Assembly (NCBI RefSeq): GCF_002934685.1
Contig: NZ_NKHL01000099.1
Coordinates: forward strand, 25,266-89,265
DNA length: 64,000 nucleotides
Reading direction: 5' to 3'
From: Pseudomonas bohemica
GTDB taxonomy: Bacteria > Pseudomonadota > Gammaproteobacteria > Pseudomonadales > Pseudomonadaceae
The notes below the pieces were generated by a model, which worked only from the letters and a program-made list of their open reading frames with translations, did not search any database and was not told the origin of the DNA. The translations under genes and the position numbers were made by a program. Positions 8,962 to 17,012 of this stretch are shown here, piece after piece. How positions within the stretch are numbered: the stretch's first letter is position 1; every line of letters starts with the position of its first letter.

Positions 8962-10353
8962 TTACCGACGATCCAACCAAACCGTCTGCGCATTACAAAA
9001 CTCACGAATCCCGAAATGCGACAGCTCACGACCAAAGCCGCTCTTCTTCACCCCGCCGATCGGCACACGCGCATCAGACGCCGTGTAACCATTGATGAAC
9101 ACGCCGCCGGTCTCAAGGCGCGCAGCGATATCACGCGCCTTACTCACGTCAGCCGACCACACACTGCCCGCCAGACCGAACTCACTGTCATTGGCCAGTT
9201 CCACCGCATGCTGCGCATCACGCGCGATGATCAGGGATGCCACCGGACCAAACAGCTCCTCCTTGAACGAGGTCATGCCGGGGCGCACATCGGCAAGAAT
9301 TGTCGGCGCGTAATAGTTACCCTCGCCGGCGATTTTCTCCCCGCCGAACAACAACGTCGCGCCTTCGCCGAGTGTCTTCAGCACCTGCTCATGCAACTCG
9401 TCACGCAAGTCATAACGAGCCATCGGGCCGATATAGTTGTCCTCAGCCAGCGGATCACCGACCTTGAGCGACTTGACCGCTGCCACGAACTTCTCGGTAA
9501 ACGCCGGCAGCACACTTTCCTCGACGATGATGCGCTTGGCCGCTACACAGATCTGGCCGCTGTTCTGATAACGCCCGATTGTCGCCGCCTTCACTGCTTC
9601 ATCGAGATCAGCATCGGCCAGCACGATAAATGGATCGGAGCCACCCAGCTCCAGCACGCATTTCTTCAACGCAGCGCCTGCCTGGGCGGCAATGGCAGAA
9701 CCTGCGCGAACGCTGCCGGTGACCGCGACGGCAGCGATGCGCGGATCGGCGATAGCCCTGGAAACGCCCTCGTTGCCAACGTTGATCACTTCGAACACAC
9801 CCTCCGGCAGGCCGGCCTCGGCCCACGCATCACGCAGTAGATACGCGCTGCCCATGACGTTCGGCGCATGCTTGAGCACATAAGTGTTGCCCGCAAGGAT
9901 CATCGGAATCGCACCGCGCATGACCTGCCAGATCGGGAAGTTCCACGGCATGACCGCCAGGATCGGCCCCAGAGGCAGGTAGTCGATCCAGGCCTTGTCG
10001 TTTTCCACCGGGGTCTTTTCCGGGGCCAGCATAGCTGGGCCGTTTTCGGCGTACCACTCGCAGGTCGCGGCGGTCTTTTCCACTTCGCCACGGGATTGAG
10101 CGATAGGCTTGCCCATTTCGGCGGTCATCATCTGCGCCAACGCTTCGGCATTTTTGCGCAGGACCTTGGCGATCTTGCGCAACTGCTCGGCACGTACGCT
10201 CACCGGCTCTTTGCGCCATGCCTTGAAACCTGCAGCGGCGCGGCTCAGGGATTGCTCGAGATCAGCGGCTTGTTCGAACGGGTACTCGGCGAACACCTTG
10301 CCGGTGGCCGGATTCAATGAAATGGCATGAGTCGGGGATGCATGTTGTGACAT
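8962..10353 (-). CDS. sad: NAD(P)-dependent succinate-semialdehyde dehydrogenase (YneI/Sad type)
   Basis: 463 residues, the usual length of this group. It shows the aldehyde dehydrogenase fold: PWNFPIWQVMRGAIP near 136-150, catalytic base Glu235 in LELGG and nucleophile Cys269 in NSGQIC. From memory the sequence is very close to E. coli YneI (Sad) through the LKHAPNVMG, TGSVRAG and SGFGRELSHFG segments. It oxidises succinate semialdehyde to succinate, closing putrescine/GABA breakdown. I chose ATG 10353 because the homologous protein begins there; upstream extension runs into the promoter. It is divergent from ptrR, the same arrangement as yneI-yneJ. Confidence 0.9.
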   Translation of the reverse strand: MSQHASPTHAISLNPATGKVFAEYPFEQAADLEQSLSRAAAGFKAWRKEPVSVRAEQLRKIAKVLRKNAEALAQMMTAEMGKPIAQSRGEVEKTAATCEWYAENGPAMLAPEKTPVENDKAWIDYLPLGPILAVMPWNFPIWQVMRGAIPMILAGNTYVLKHAPNVMGSAYLLRDAWAEAGLPEGVFEVINVGNEGVSRAIADPRIAAVAVTGSVRAGSAIAAQAGAALKKCVLELGGSDPFIVLADADLDEAVKAATIGRYQNSGQICVAAKRIIVEESVLPAFTEKFVAAVKSLKVGDPLAEDNYIGPMARYDLRDELHEQVLKTLGEGATLLFGGEKIAGEGNYYAPTILADVRPGMTSFKEELFGPVASLIIARDAQHAVELANDSEFGLAGSVWSADVSKARDIAARLETGGVFINGYTASDARVPIGGVKKSGFGRELSHFGIREFCNAQTVWLDRR

Positions 10354-10442
10354 GACGATGCGCCTTCTGTAGGGGTTGATCTTCACCACCGGGCTGACAC
10401 CCGTTGCCGAAGTCTTGGGACCACGATAGGCTCTCGCAGAAA

Positions 10443-10469
10443 TTTTCGATAATGAATAATTATCAAAAA
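10443..10469. promoter_or_regulatory. LysR-type operator between sad and ptrR
   Basis: An inverted repeat TTTTCGATAA-N7-TTATCAAAAA (one mismatch) lies in the gap between the two divergent genes. The core GATAA-N7-TTATC has the spacing of a T-N11-A LysR box. It is the best candidate for PtrR binding. Confidence 0.6.
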
Positions 10470-10503
10470 TACATTCTCTAAACGTGAAAGACTGAGATGC
10501 CCC

Positions 10504-11394
10504 ATGGACCTGACCCAACTCGAGCTGTTCAAGGCCGTCGCCGAAGAAGGCAGCATCACCGCCGCCGCCCAGCGCCTGCATCGGGTGCCGTCCAACCTGA
10601 CCACCCGCATCAAGCAGCTGGAGCAGGAATTGGGCGTCGATCTGTTCATCCGCGAGAAGCTACGCCTGCGCTTGTCGCCTACCGGGTGGACCTTCCTTGA
10701 CTACGCCCGCCGCATCCTCGATCTGGTGGAAGAGGCCCGCCAGGCCACGTCAGGCTCCGAGCCACAAGGCGTTTTCTCTCTGGGTTCGATGGAAAGCACC
10801 GCCGCGGTACGCATTCCCTCCTTGCTCGCTGAATTCCACCAGCGCTACCCCAAGGTCGAGCTGGACCTGTCGACCGGTCCCTCCGGCGACATGATCGACG
10901 GCGTGCTCTCGGGTCGACTCAGCGCGGCATTCGTCGATGGCCCGCTGCGGCATCCAGAGCTGGAAGGCATCGAGCTGTTCGAAGAAGAGATGCTGCTGAT
11001 CACGGCGGCCAGTCATGAACCGATGACGCGAGCGCAGGAAGTGAGCAGCAAGACCGTGTATGCGTTCCGTCAGAACTGCTCATACAGGCGGCACTTCGAA
11101 GCCTGGTTCAAGGCGGACATGGCCACCCCCGGTACGATCTTCGAGATGGAGTCCTACCACGGCATGCTCGCCTGCGTCACGGCAGGCGCGGGGGTGGCGA
11201 TGGTGCCGCGCAGCATGCTCGAAAGCATGCCTGGGAGTCGTAACGTGCACGCCTATCCGCTCAGCGAGGAGTTTCGTTATCTGAACATCTGGCTGACCTG
11301 GCGACGGGGCGTGCGTTCACCGGCGCTCAGCGCATTCATCGATCTGGTGCAGAACGCGGTGCAGCGCGACGCCGAACCGCGCCTGGCCGGTTAA
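10504..11394 (+). CDS. ptrR: LysR-family regulator of putrescine/GABA catabolism (PtrR-like)
   Basis: 296 residues. The winged HTH ([21 protein letters not shown] onward, with [14 protein letters not shown] as recognition region) is followed by a periplasmic-binding-like effector domain from about residue 90. Divergent placement next to sad and overall form match E. coli YneJ/PtrR, which controls succinate-semialdehyde dehydrogenase in putrescine use. [11 protein letters not shown] and [20 protein letters not shown] are in the C-terminal domain. Assignment rests on the gene pair and on family recognition, not on alignment. Confidence 0.8.
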   Translation: MDLTQLELFKAVAEEGSITAAAQRLHRVPSNLTTRIKQLEQELGVDLFIREKLRLRLSPTGWTFLDYARRILDLVEEARQATSGSEPQGVFSLGSMESTAAVRIPSLLAEFHQRYPKVELDLSTGPSGDMIDGVLSGRLSAAFVDGPLRHPELEGIELFEEEMLLITAASHEPMTRAQEVSSKTVYAFRQNCSYRRHFEAWFKADMATPGTIFEMESYHGMLACVTAGAGVAMVPRSMLESMPGSRNVHAYPLSEEFRYLNIWLTWRRGVRSPALSAFIDLVQNAVQRDAEPRLAG

Positions 11395-11399
11395 CCCGC

Positions 11400-12086
11400 T
11401 CAGGGCTTCTTGTAGCGCAACCAGACCGCGCCGCCTTCCTGAACCTCGGCCGAGGTCAGCGCCAGGTGGGCGGGTTGCTTCCAGGCATCGGCCGACACTT
11501 CGAAGGACGCCGGATGATCGCCCCGGCCATCCACCAGCGGCAGGATCAGTACGCTCACTTCGTCCACCAGTCCGGCGTTGACGAACGAGCCACTGACGTG
11601 AGGACCACCCTCGACAATCAGCCGTTTGCAGCCCAGTTCCTTGCCCAGAATGTCGATTACCTGCTTGAGGTCGATGTCGGTTTTGCCGGCGAAGATGTAC
11701 GACACGCCCACCGATTGCAAATAGGCCAGGTAATCGTCCGAAACCCCTTCGGTCAGCACTTCAACCACGTGAGAATCAAGGGCAACGTTCTTCTTCCAGG
11801 CGACCTTGCCGTGAGGATCGATGGAGATGGCGTAGGCCTTGGCATTGCGCTCGACGAAGTGATGGGTGCGAGCGATCGGCGCTTTCGCCAGGCCCGTGGG
11901 ATAGCCATCGTCGTGAGCGATTTCCTGCATCGTCACTCGGCCGCAGATCCATGCGTCGAACTCGAAGGTCTGGGCGAGCTTCTCGTAGAGATCGCCGGCG
12001 TCCTTCTTGAATGCGCGATCCCAGCCGTCGGTAAGGGCGTGACCGTCCAGCGACGACATCATGTGGCAGATGACATAAGGCTGCAT
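11400..12086 (-). CDS. RibD C-terminal / dihydrofolate reductase-like protein
   Basis: 228 residues with the RibD_C fold: an N-terminal strand PYVICHMMSSLDG, a mid motif ICGRVTMQE, and VEGGPHVSGSFVNAGLVDEVSVLILPLVDG in the second half, typical of NADPH-dependent pyrimidine reductase relatives. Family proteins outside riboflavin synthesis reduce unknown substrates. I chose ATG 12086 because TGGAG lies 6 bases before it; an in-frame ATG 12 bases upstream is possible. It converges on ptrR with only 5 bp between the stops. Confidence 0.85.
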   Translation of the reverse strand: MQPYVICHMMSSLDGHALTDGWDRAFKKDAGDLYEKLAQTFEFDAWICGRVTMQEIAHDDGYPTGLAKAPIARTHHFVERNAKAYAISIDPHGKVAWKKNVALDSHVVEVLTEGVSDDYLAYLQSVGVSYIFAGKTDIDLKQVIDILGKELGCKRLIVEGGPHVSGSFVNAGLVDEVSVLILPLVDGRGDHPASFEVSADAWKQPAHLALTSAEVQEGGAVWLRYKKP

Positions 12087-12186
12087 GACTGACTCCATAG
12101 TGGGTGAGCGATGGATGGATGAGCGATGTAGAACCGACCGGGAATGCGAGACGATAGTTCAGCGCATTCCGACCGGTTCCCGCCGA

Positions 12187-12330
12187 TCATCCTTTGCGCC
12201 GCACCGCCGCGCATTTGATCTCCACCAGAATGCCGGGGTGCGCCAGCTCGCTACACCGATGCAGTTCAGGCGCACAGGCCGCAAGGAATCGACGGTGGCT
12301 GGCTCATAAGCGCCGCCTTCGACAAGCGCG
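12187..12330 (-). pseudogene. C-terminal remnant of a RidA/YjgF-family gene, frameshifted
   Basis: No intact gene lies between the RibD-like gene and the type III block. On the minus strand one frame reads RALVEGGAYEPATVDSL then RPVRLNCIGV. The next frame continues ELAHPGILVEIKCAAV and a TGA at 12187-12189. Joined across one lost base near 12246-12254, this is the usual C-terminal end of RidA deaminases (ELAHP..LVEIK..AV). The N-terminal two thirds are missing, replaced by the type III helper gene whose stop is at 12337. It is therefore a decayed remnant at the left boundary of the secretion block. Confidence 0.55.
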
Positions 12331-12336
12331 CGATCA

Positions 12337-13344
12337 TCACGCCGGAAGCTGCCCCTGCCCGCTCTCGATGATTTTTGCGAAATTCATCACGTTGTTCACG
12401 TAGTTCGGATCGCCGACTCCACCAGCGTTGGACAGATCGCTCTTATCCACTTTGTCGGGGCCTGAGTTGTAGGCCCTCAGCGCCGAGCCCACATCGCCGA
12501 ATGCCTTTTGCTGGTCGCGCATGTACAGCGCACCGGCCATGATGTTGTCGTGGACGTTGTTCACGTCGGCGTTACCCAGCAGATCGGGGTTTTCCTTTTT
12601 AACGCCGGCGAAGGTGTCCGCGTTGACCTGCATCAGGCCCGCATCGGTCTTGCCGTTGACGTTGGTGGTGTCCTGACCCAGCTGACCGCGAGACTCGGCC
12701 CAGATCTGCCCGGCCAGCACGCTTGCCGGCACGCCGGTCGCATTGGAAGCATCCATGATGTCCGCGCGGTACGGTTCGAGTTGCTTGGGCAAATGCAGAT
12801 CGCCGGGGCCGCTTGGCGAGCTATTCTCCGACACAGCGCTGGCAGCATCATCGGTCGGTGCGCTCACTCCCGAGCCAGCGTCCGCCGAAGCTACGGAATC
12901 GCCACCGCCCTCGCCTGCTCCGCCTTCGCCACCCGCGCCATCGACACTACCGCTCCCTCCACCACCACTGCCACCGCCGCCTTGAGTCGCCAGATTGTTG
13001 GCGTTCGGTTGATCGGGGTTGTTCTGCGTGAGCATCTGCATCAGCTCCATCAGCAGGCTCATGATCTGCTGGACGATTCCGGTCTGATTCAGAGTGCTCT
13101 GATTGTCATTGCCCGACAGCGGATTGCCCGCCTGCACTTGCGGATCCTGGCTATTGGGCGGCGCGAAGTTGACCTGCGATTGGGTGGAACTGGCGAACAG
13201 CAATGTGCTCGGATCAATGCTCTGATTGCCACTGCCACCGCCATTCAACGGGTTGTGCTGCGCTGACTTGCCACTCAGCGACGAGAAGTCCGTGGGCGTA
13301 CTCAGATCCTGCAGCGGGCGAACCGACGAAACACCGATACTCAT
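12337..13344 (-). CDS. Type III helper: harpin-like N-terminus fused to lytic transglycosylase (HopP1-like)
   Basis: 335 residues. Residues 1-180 look like a harpin: no cysteine, rich in Gly, Ser, Asn and Gln, with a leucine/methionine-rich amphipathic helix at 90-107 and a glycine-rich tract at 121-150. Residues 185-325 are a soluble lytic transglycosylase domain with catalytic Glu217 in IWAESRG, then DAGLMQVN, GALYMRDQ and ALRAYNSG. P. syringae HopP1 has this architecture and opens peptidoglycan for the secretion apparatus or helps translocation. GAGG precedes the ATG. It starts 30 bp after hrpK on the same strand, so the hrpK hrp box probably drives both. Confidence 0.85.
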   Translation of the reverse strand: MSIGVSSVRPLQDLSTPTDFSSLSGKSAQHNPLNGGGSGNQSIDPSTLLFASSTQSQVNFAPPNSQDPQVQAGNPLSGNDNQSTLNQTGIVQQIMSLLMELMQMLTQNNPDQPNANNLATQGGGGSGGGGSGSVDGAGGEGGAGEGGGDSVASADAGSGVSAPTDDAASAVSENSSPSGPGDLHLPKQLEPYRADIMDASNATGVPASVLAGQIWAESRGQLGQDTTNVNGKTDAGLMQVNADTFAGVKKENPDLLGNADVNNVHDNIMAGALYMRDQQKAFGDVGSALRAYNSGPDKVDKSDLSNAGGVGDPNYVNNVMNFAKIIESGQGQLPA

Positions 13345-13374
13345 GATCGTTTACCTCTTTCAGGTCAGGGGGAA

Positions 13375-15753
13375 TCAATGGGCCTTGGGAATGCCGAACT
13401 GGTCCAGAACCGGATCGACGTTGTGATCGAAGGCTTTCTGCGCCTTGTGTTTTTTCACCGCTTCGATGATGGCCGAGATGCCGAAACCCAAACTCATGGC
13501 AGCGTCGGCGATCCAGCCGACCACCGGGATCGAGGCGCCGATCGCAGCGCCGGCAGCCATGCCTGCGGCCTCCCCGGCCACCATGCCCGCGACCCGTCCG
13601 CCCACCTTGGCCGCGACCTCACCCAGCCCCGCGCGGCCAGCGGATTTGGCCACTGCGTCGTACCCCTGCTTGGCCGCCGAGAGGCCGGATTTGGTGCTGT
13701 CGTAGATGGTTTTTGCCGCGTCGGTCTTGTCGCCACGGGCCAGCATGTCCGAGACCGAGGCGAACCCTGCGACTGACTGCAACGCCTCCGGCCCCATCCG
13801 TGACGCGACCTGCGCGGCCATGGACGGCGCATGGTCCTTGTCACCCTTGGCGCTTTCCAGCAGTTTGCGCCCGACCTTGGAATCCTGAAGCTGGGCGAAG
13901 GTGGACTGCACGTAGCTCGATTGCTGGCCCTGGACGAAATCCTCGGGCAGCACGCTGTCGTAGGCCGCTTTCTGTGCATCGGCGCTGTTAAGGGCCTGCT
14001 CGCCGTCGGCTTTCTTCTGGTGCAACAACTGCTTCGCAGCGCCACCTTCGCTGAAGTTGCGCACGTAGGACTCCTGAACCTTGCCCTGCAAATCCGGCCG
14101 CTGCCCCAGTACCTGTTGTGCGCTGGGTACGTTGGCATCAGGCCCGAGCAAGTCTTTCTGCATCTGCAGCTGTGCCGACAGCCCGCCGATGGCGCTGCTG
14201 TAATCGGGATTAGGTTTGTCTTTGCTGGTGGCCTCGTCGGCGGTCTTCAGGTCGGTCTGCAGCGCCTCGCCGCTGTTGACCTTCTGCATCTGCTCGTTGA
14301 CCGCTTTTTGCAAGGTCGGGGTGCTGTTCACCAGGGCGCGCGATTGCGCAGGGATCTGCTTGTCGAGAAACGCCTGAACATCCGGGTCAGCCTGCAGCTG
14401 GGAGATTTTCTCGTTCAGTGCGTCTTCGGTTTTTTCAGTTTTGCGCAGGTCATGTCCGGCGACCACGCTTTGCTGGGTCTGCTGCAACTTGACCATCACC
14501 GCAGCCTTCTGCTCGCCGCTGTATTTCGATGGGTTATCGAAGACGTCCTTGCCCAGCTTGCTGATGTCGGTGTTGGCCACCGAGTTGAGGGTCGCCGCGT
14601 CACTTAGCACGCTGGCGAATTCCCCGCCATTGGTGGGCGCCTGTTTCTTGATCCAGTCGCTGATATTGCTGGCGCTGAATTGCTTGTCAGGGCTGTGGGC
14701 TGCCAGTGATCGTCCCTCAAGGCCGCCCTGATCGATCTGCGTGAGAAAGCCCGGTTGCGACCAGGTTTTGGCCGCCTGCTTGAGTGGCCCGCCCAGGCCT
14801 GGGTTGTCGTTCTGAATGGCTTTCAGGCCATCAGCGTTGGTCAGGTTGTTGACCTTGGTCTTGTCGTCGGCATCCAGCGCGTGTTTGGGGTCGGCGGCCC
14901 GGGTCAGCGGCTCGTTGGCGCGCATCAATGCGGCGCTGCGCACCAGTTCCAGCGATTGCGGATCGGCATCGGGGTGGTCCTTCTGGTAGTTGGCGATGTC
15001 CTTGTCGCCGCTGTCAGCGGCCTTTTGCATGTTCTTGGCGAAAGCCTTGAGATCGCCGTCGGTGATCTTGCCGTCAGCCTTGCCGCCATGCTTGCCGGTA
15101 TCGACAGCGGTTTTCAGCGACGGGTTGGCGTTGATGAAGTCCATGGCCTTGGCCGCATCCGGGCCTTTCTCGGCGGCCATGCGCGCTGCGGCGATGGGCC
15201 TGTTCAGCTCTTTCGCCGCTTGCTCACGCTGATCCGGCGGCAAGTTGGCAACCATCGGCGCCCAGCGCTCCAGTTCCTTGGGCGAAGAATATTTGGAGTC
15301 GTCGAGAAAACTTGCCTCAGCGGCCTTGGGCTGATCCGCGGATTTGGCGGTGTCGGTGGGCACTGTCGGTTTAATTACCGTGACGTCACTGACCGCTGCC
15401 GGTTTGCTGGCTGCAGTCGGCGCCTGAGTGGGCGTGTTGGCGGGCGGCGTCTGAGTGCGGTCTGGCCGAGTGGTATTAGGCTGCGAGGCATTCGGCTGGG
15501 CCTGGGCATTGCCTTTGAACAGCTGCGTGAGTTGCGTCAGCAGGGACGACAGCTGTTTTTTCGTTGATTCCACATCGCCGGCAGGTTGCGCGGTGGCAGC
15601 ACCGAACTGCACGTTGGGGTTGACCGCGCCGCCCTGGGCCAGCAGCGTTTTTGGCCCATTGAGCGCGGATTTGCCGAGGGGCGATTGCTTGATGGAATCA
15701 CCGCTGTCGGACTGGGGCGCGATACCGCTGTAAGGGCTGTTCGAAATACGCAT
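13375..15753 (-). CDS. hrpK: HrpK-type type III translocator/helper protein
   Basis: 792 residues, close to P. syringae HrpK. The N-terminal ~130 residues are Gln/Thr/Pro-rich and lack charge clusters, as in secreted substrates. The centre is helical. A glycine/alanine-rich hydrophobic stretch at about 721-766 (VAGMVAGEAAGMAAGA then IPVVGWIADAAMSLGFG) may insert into a membrane. HrpK proteins act at the host membrane as putative translocators. I chose ATG 15753 (MRISNSPYSG) because secreted HrpK-type proteins begin this way and GGATGG lies 8 bases before it; ATG 15765 is an alternative. The gene follows a perfect hrp box and sits beside hrpL as in P. syringae. Confidence 0.85.
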   Translation of the reverse strand: MRISNSPYSGIAPQSDSGDSIKQSPLGKSALNGPKTLLAQGGAVNPNVQFGAATAQPAGDVESTKKQLSSLLTQLTQLFKGNAQAQPNASQPNTTRPDRTQTPPANTPTQAPTAASKPAAVSDVTVIKPTVPTDTAKSADQPKAAEASFLDDSKYSSPKELERWAPMVANLPPDQREQAAKELNRPIAAARMAAEKGPDAAKAMDFINANPSLKTAVDTGKHGGKADGKITDGDLKAFAKNMQKAADSGDKDIANYQKDHPDADPQSLELVRSAALMRANEPLTRAADPKHALDADDKTKVNNLTNADGLKAIQNDNPGLGGPLKQAAKTWSQPGFLTQIDQGGLEGRSLAAHSPDKQFSASNISDWIKKQAPTNGGEFASVLSDAATLNSVANTDISKLGKDVFDNPSKYSGEQKAAVMVKLQQTQQSVVAGHDLRKTEKTEDALNEKISQLQADPDVQAFLDKQIPAQSRALVNSTPTLQKAVNEQMQKVNSGEALQTDLKTADEATSKDKPNPDYSSAIGGLSAQLQMQKDLLGPDANVPSAQQVLGQRPDLQGKVQESYVRNFSEGGAAKQLLHQKKADGEQALNSADAQKAAYDSVLPEDFVQGQQSSYVQSTFAQLQDSKVGRKLLESAKGDKDHAPSMAAQVASRMGPEALQSVAGFASVSDMLARGDKTDAAKTIYDSTKSGLSAAKQGYDAVAKSAGRAGLGEVAAKVGGRVAGMVAGEAAGMAAGAAIGASIPVVGWIADAAMSLGFGISAIIEAVKKHKAQKAFDHNVDPVLDQFGIPKAH

Positions 15754-15786
15754 GGGAGTCGCCATCCGGGAATGAAGGATGGCAAC

Positions 15787-15814
15787 TGTGTGGTTCGAAA
15801 AGGAAGTCGGTTCC
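15787..15814 (-). promoter_or_regulatory. hrp box (HrpL-dependent promoter) of hrpK and the HopP1-like gene
   Basis: Read on the minus strand this is GGAACC-N15-CCACACA, an exact match to the HrpL consensus GGAACC-N15/16-CCACNNA. The -10 element ends 33 bases before the chosen hrpK start. Confidence 0.92.
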
Positions 15815-16050
15815 GGAAAATGTTTCTGTTTGTGTCGGCCATGTTCGATTCGGCCGGCCTTACCAACGACCTTAATCGTCATCCGTCGCCGGGCCCTCAA
15901 GGCCAGTTGCTTCCAGCCCTGACAGGGGGGGCGGTACCCGTCCCATCAATCCCGTTGATGAACACCATAACGCCGAATGTCTTCAGGTTCCGTGGGGCTC
16001 GCGTAACATCGCCCCATCACTTCCCCCCTTATCGACACGGATTACCTACC

Positions 16051-16167
16051 ATGACTGTGCATCTGATCAACGCCGCCGCTCTCACTGTCGTCACCGTATT
16101 TCTGGTCAATCGCGCCTTTGCGTTCTACGACCTGGTCACCGCTGCGACGGTCTCCGAGCACATCTGA
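16051..16167 (+). CDS. Possible 38-residue membrane peptide between hrpK and hrpL
   Basis: The stretch from the hrpK promoter to the hrpL stop (15815-16213) has no established gene. The only plausible reading frame encodes 38 residues beginning MTVHLINAAALTVVTVF, with one hydrophobic helix at about 5-30. A weak GGA precedes the ATG. No hrp box faces it. I do not recognise it; it could be a chance frame. Confidence 0.2.
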   Translation: MTVHLINAAALTVVTVFLVNRAFAFYDLVTAATVSEHI

Positions 16168-16184
16168 AACGGTCTCGCCGTTTC
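16166..16184 (-). terminator. Hairpin downstream of hrpL
   Basis: GAAACGG-N5-CCGTTTC is a perfect 7-bp stem located 30 bp after the hrpL stop on the minus strand. It has no T tract. It could end hrpL transcription. Confidence 0.4.
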
Positions 16185-16213
16185 GGCTGCGCTCGGCCCA
16201 CGCTGGCACAGCC

Positions 16214-16768
16214 TCAGGCGAACGGGTCCATCTGCCGTTTCAACTGCTCCCTTGCCCGGGACAGCCGTGAACGCACCGTGCCGATGGGCACGCCCAGCGA
16301 CGTCGCGGTCTCCTGATAGTTACCGTCCATTTGCAGTGACACCTCGATCACCCGCTGCATGTTCGAAGGCAGCGTGCCGATCGCCTTGACCACCCGAACC
16401 AATTGCCGATGCCCGTCCACCTGATGGCCGATATCGCCGTGGCTGTCGAGTTCGGAATGGGTATGGTCTTCCCAACTTTCCTGATAGGGCTGACGATAAA
16501 GCTTGCGAAAGTGATTACGGATCAGGTTCAGCGCGATGCCGCAGAGCCAGGTTTGGGGTTTGCTCGCATTCTGGAATTTATGCTCGCTACGCAGCGCTTC
16601 GAGAAACGTGCATTGCAGGATGTCATCGACATCGTCCGGGTTCATCACCCGCTTCTGAATAAACGCGCGAATCATCTTTACCTGATCGCTGGACAACTGG
16701 CGGATTCCTTGAGTCGAATGACGGCCGGCGGAAGGTTCAATGTCGAGTATCGCGAGACTTGGAGACAT
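16214..16768 (-). CDS. hrpL: ECF-type sigma factor HrpL, master activator of hrp-box promoters
   Basis: 184 residues, the same length as P. syringae HrpL, with long identical runs by memory (IQKRVMNPDDVDDILQC, SKPQTWLCGIALNLIRNHF, ETATSLGVPIGTVRSRLSRA). Sigma region 2 covers about 25-95 and region 4 about 125-180. It directs RNA polymerase to hrp boxes. The start at 16768 follows AGGAAG; a longer frame upstream is not supported. The gene is transcribed away from hrpJ and has a sigma-54-type promoter. The usual activators HrpR/HrpS are not in this window. Confidence 0.95.
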   Translation of the reverse strand: MSPSLAILDIEPSAGRHSTQGIRQLSSDQVKMIRAFIQKRVMNPDDVDDILQCTFLEALRSEHKFQNASKPQTWLCGIALNLIRNHFRKLYRQPYQESWEDHTHSELDSHGDIGHQVDGHRQLVRVVKAIGTLPSNMQRVIEVSLQMDGNYQETATSLGVPIGTVRSRLSRAREQLKRQMDPFA

Positions 16769-16803
16769 CAGGGCTCTTCCTTGTTTGAAGTGTGTAAGCC
16801 CTA

Positions 16804-16820
16804 TAGCGATATGCATGCCA
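16804..16820 (-). promoter_or_regulatory. Sigma-54 (-24/-12) promoter of hrpL
   Basis: On the minus strand TGGCATGCATATCGCT carries GG and GC separated by 10 bases, as in sigma-54 promoters. It would start transcription about 25 bases before the hrpL ATG, the expected short leader. In P. syringae hrpL is a sigma-54/HrpRS target. Confidence 0.7.
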
Positions 16821-16954
16821 GCCGATTTACTGCCGCAACCTATTGATTTTATTACCTTATTAAATTATGCACCTTTCACGCTGTGCAAGATCTTGCGCGA
16901 GCACACTGATTGGCAAACGATTTTTGGCACAGACTCATCGAGCGGCGACTTGAT

Positions 16955-16983
16955 GGAACCGTAATCCCCGCACGGCCCACTCA
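16955..16983 (+). promoter_or_regulatory. hrp box of the hrpJ operon
   Basis: GGAACC-N16-CCACTCA matches the HrpL consensus exactly and ends 29 bases before the hrpJ ATG, facing the operon. Confidence 0.92.
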
Positions 16984-17012
16984 GAGCGCATGACCACGCT
17001 CAGAATCGTCCT

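Noticed and set aside
9016..9840. Plus-strand frame opposite sad
   Set aside because: Antisense shadow; the minus strand encodes an aldehyde dehydrogenase with both catalytic residues.
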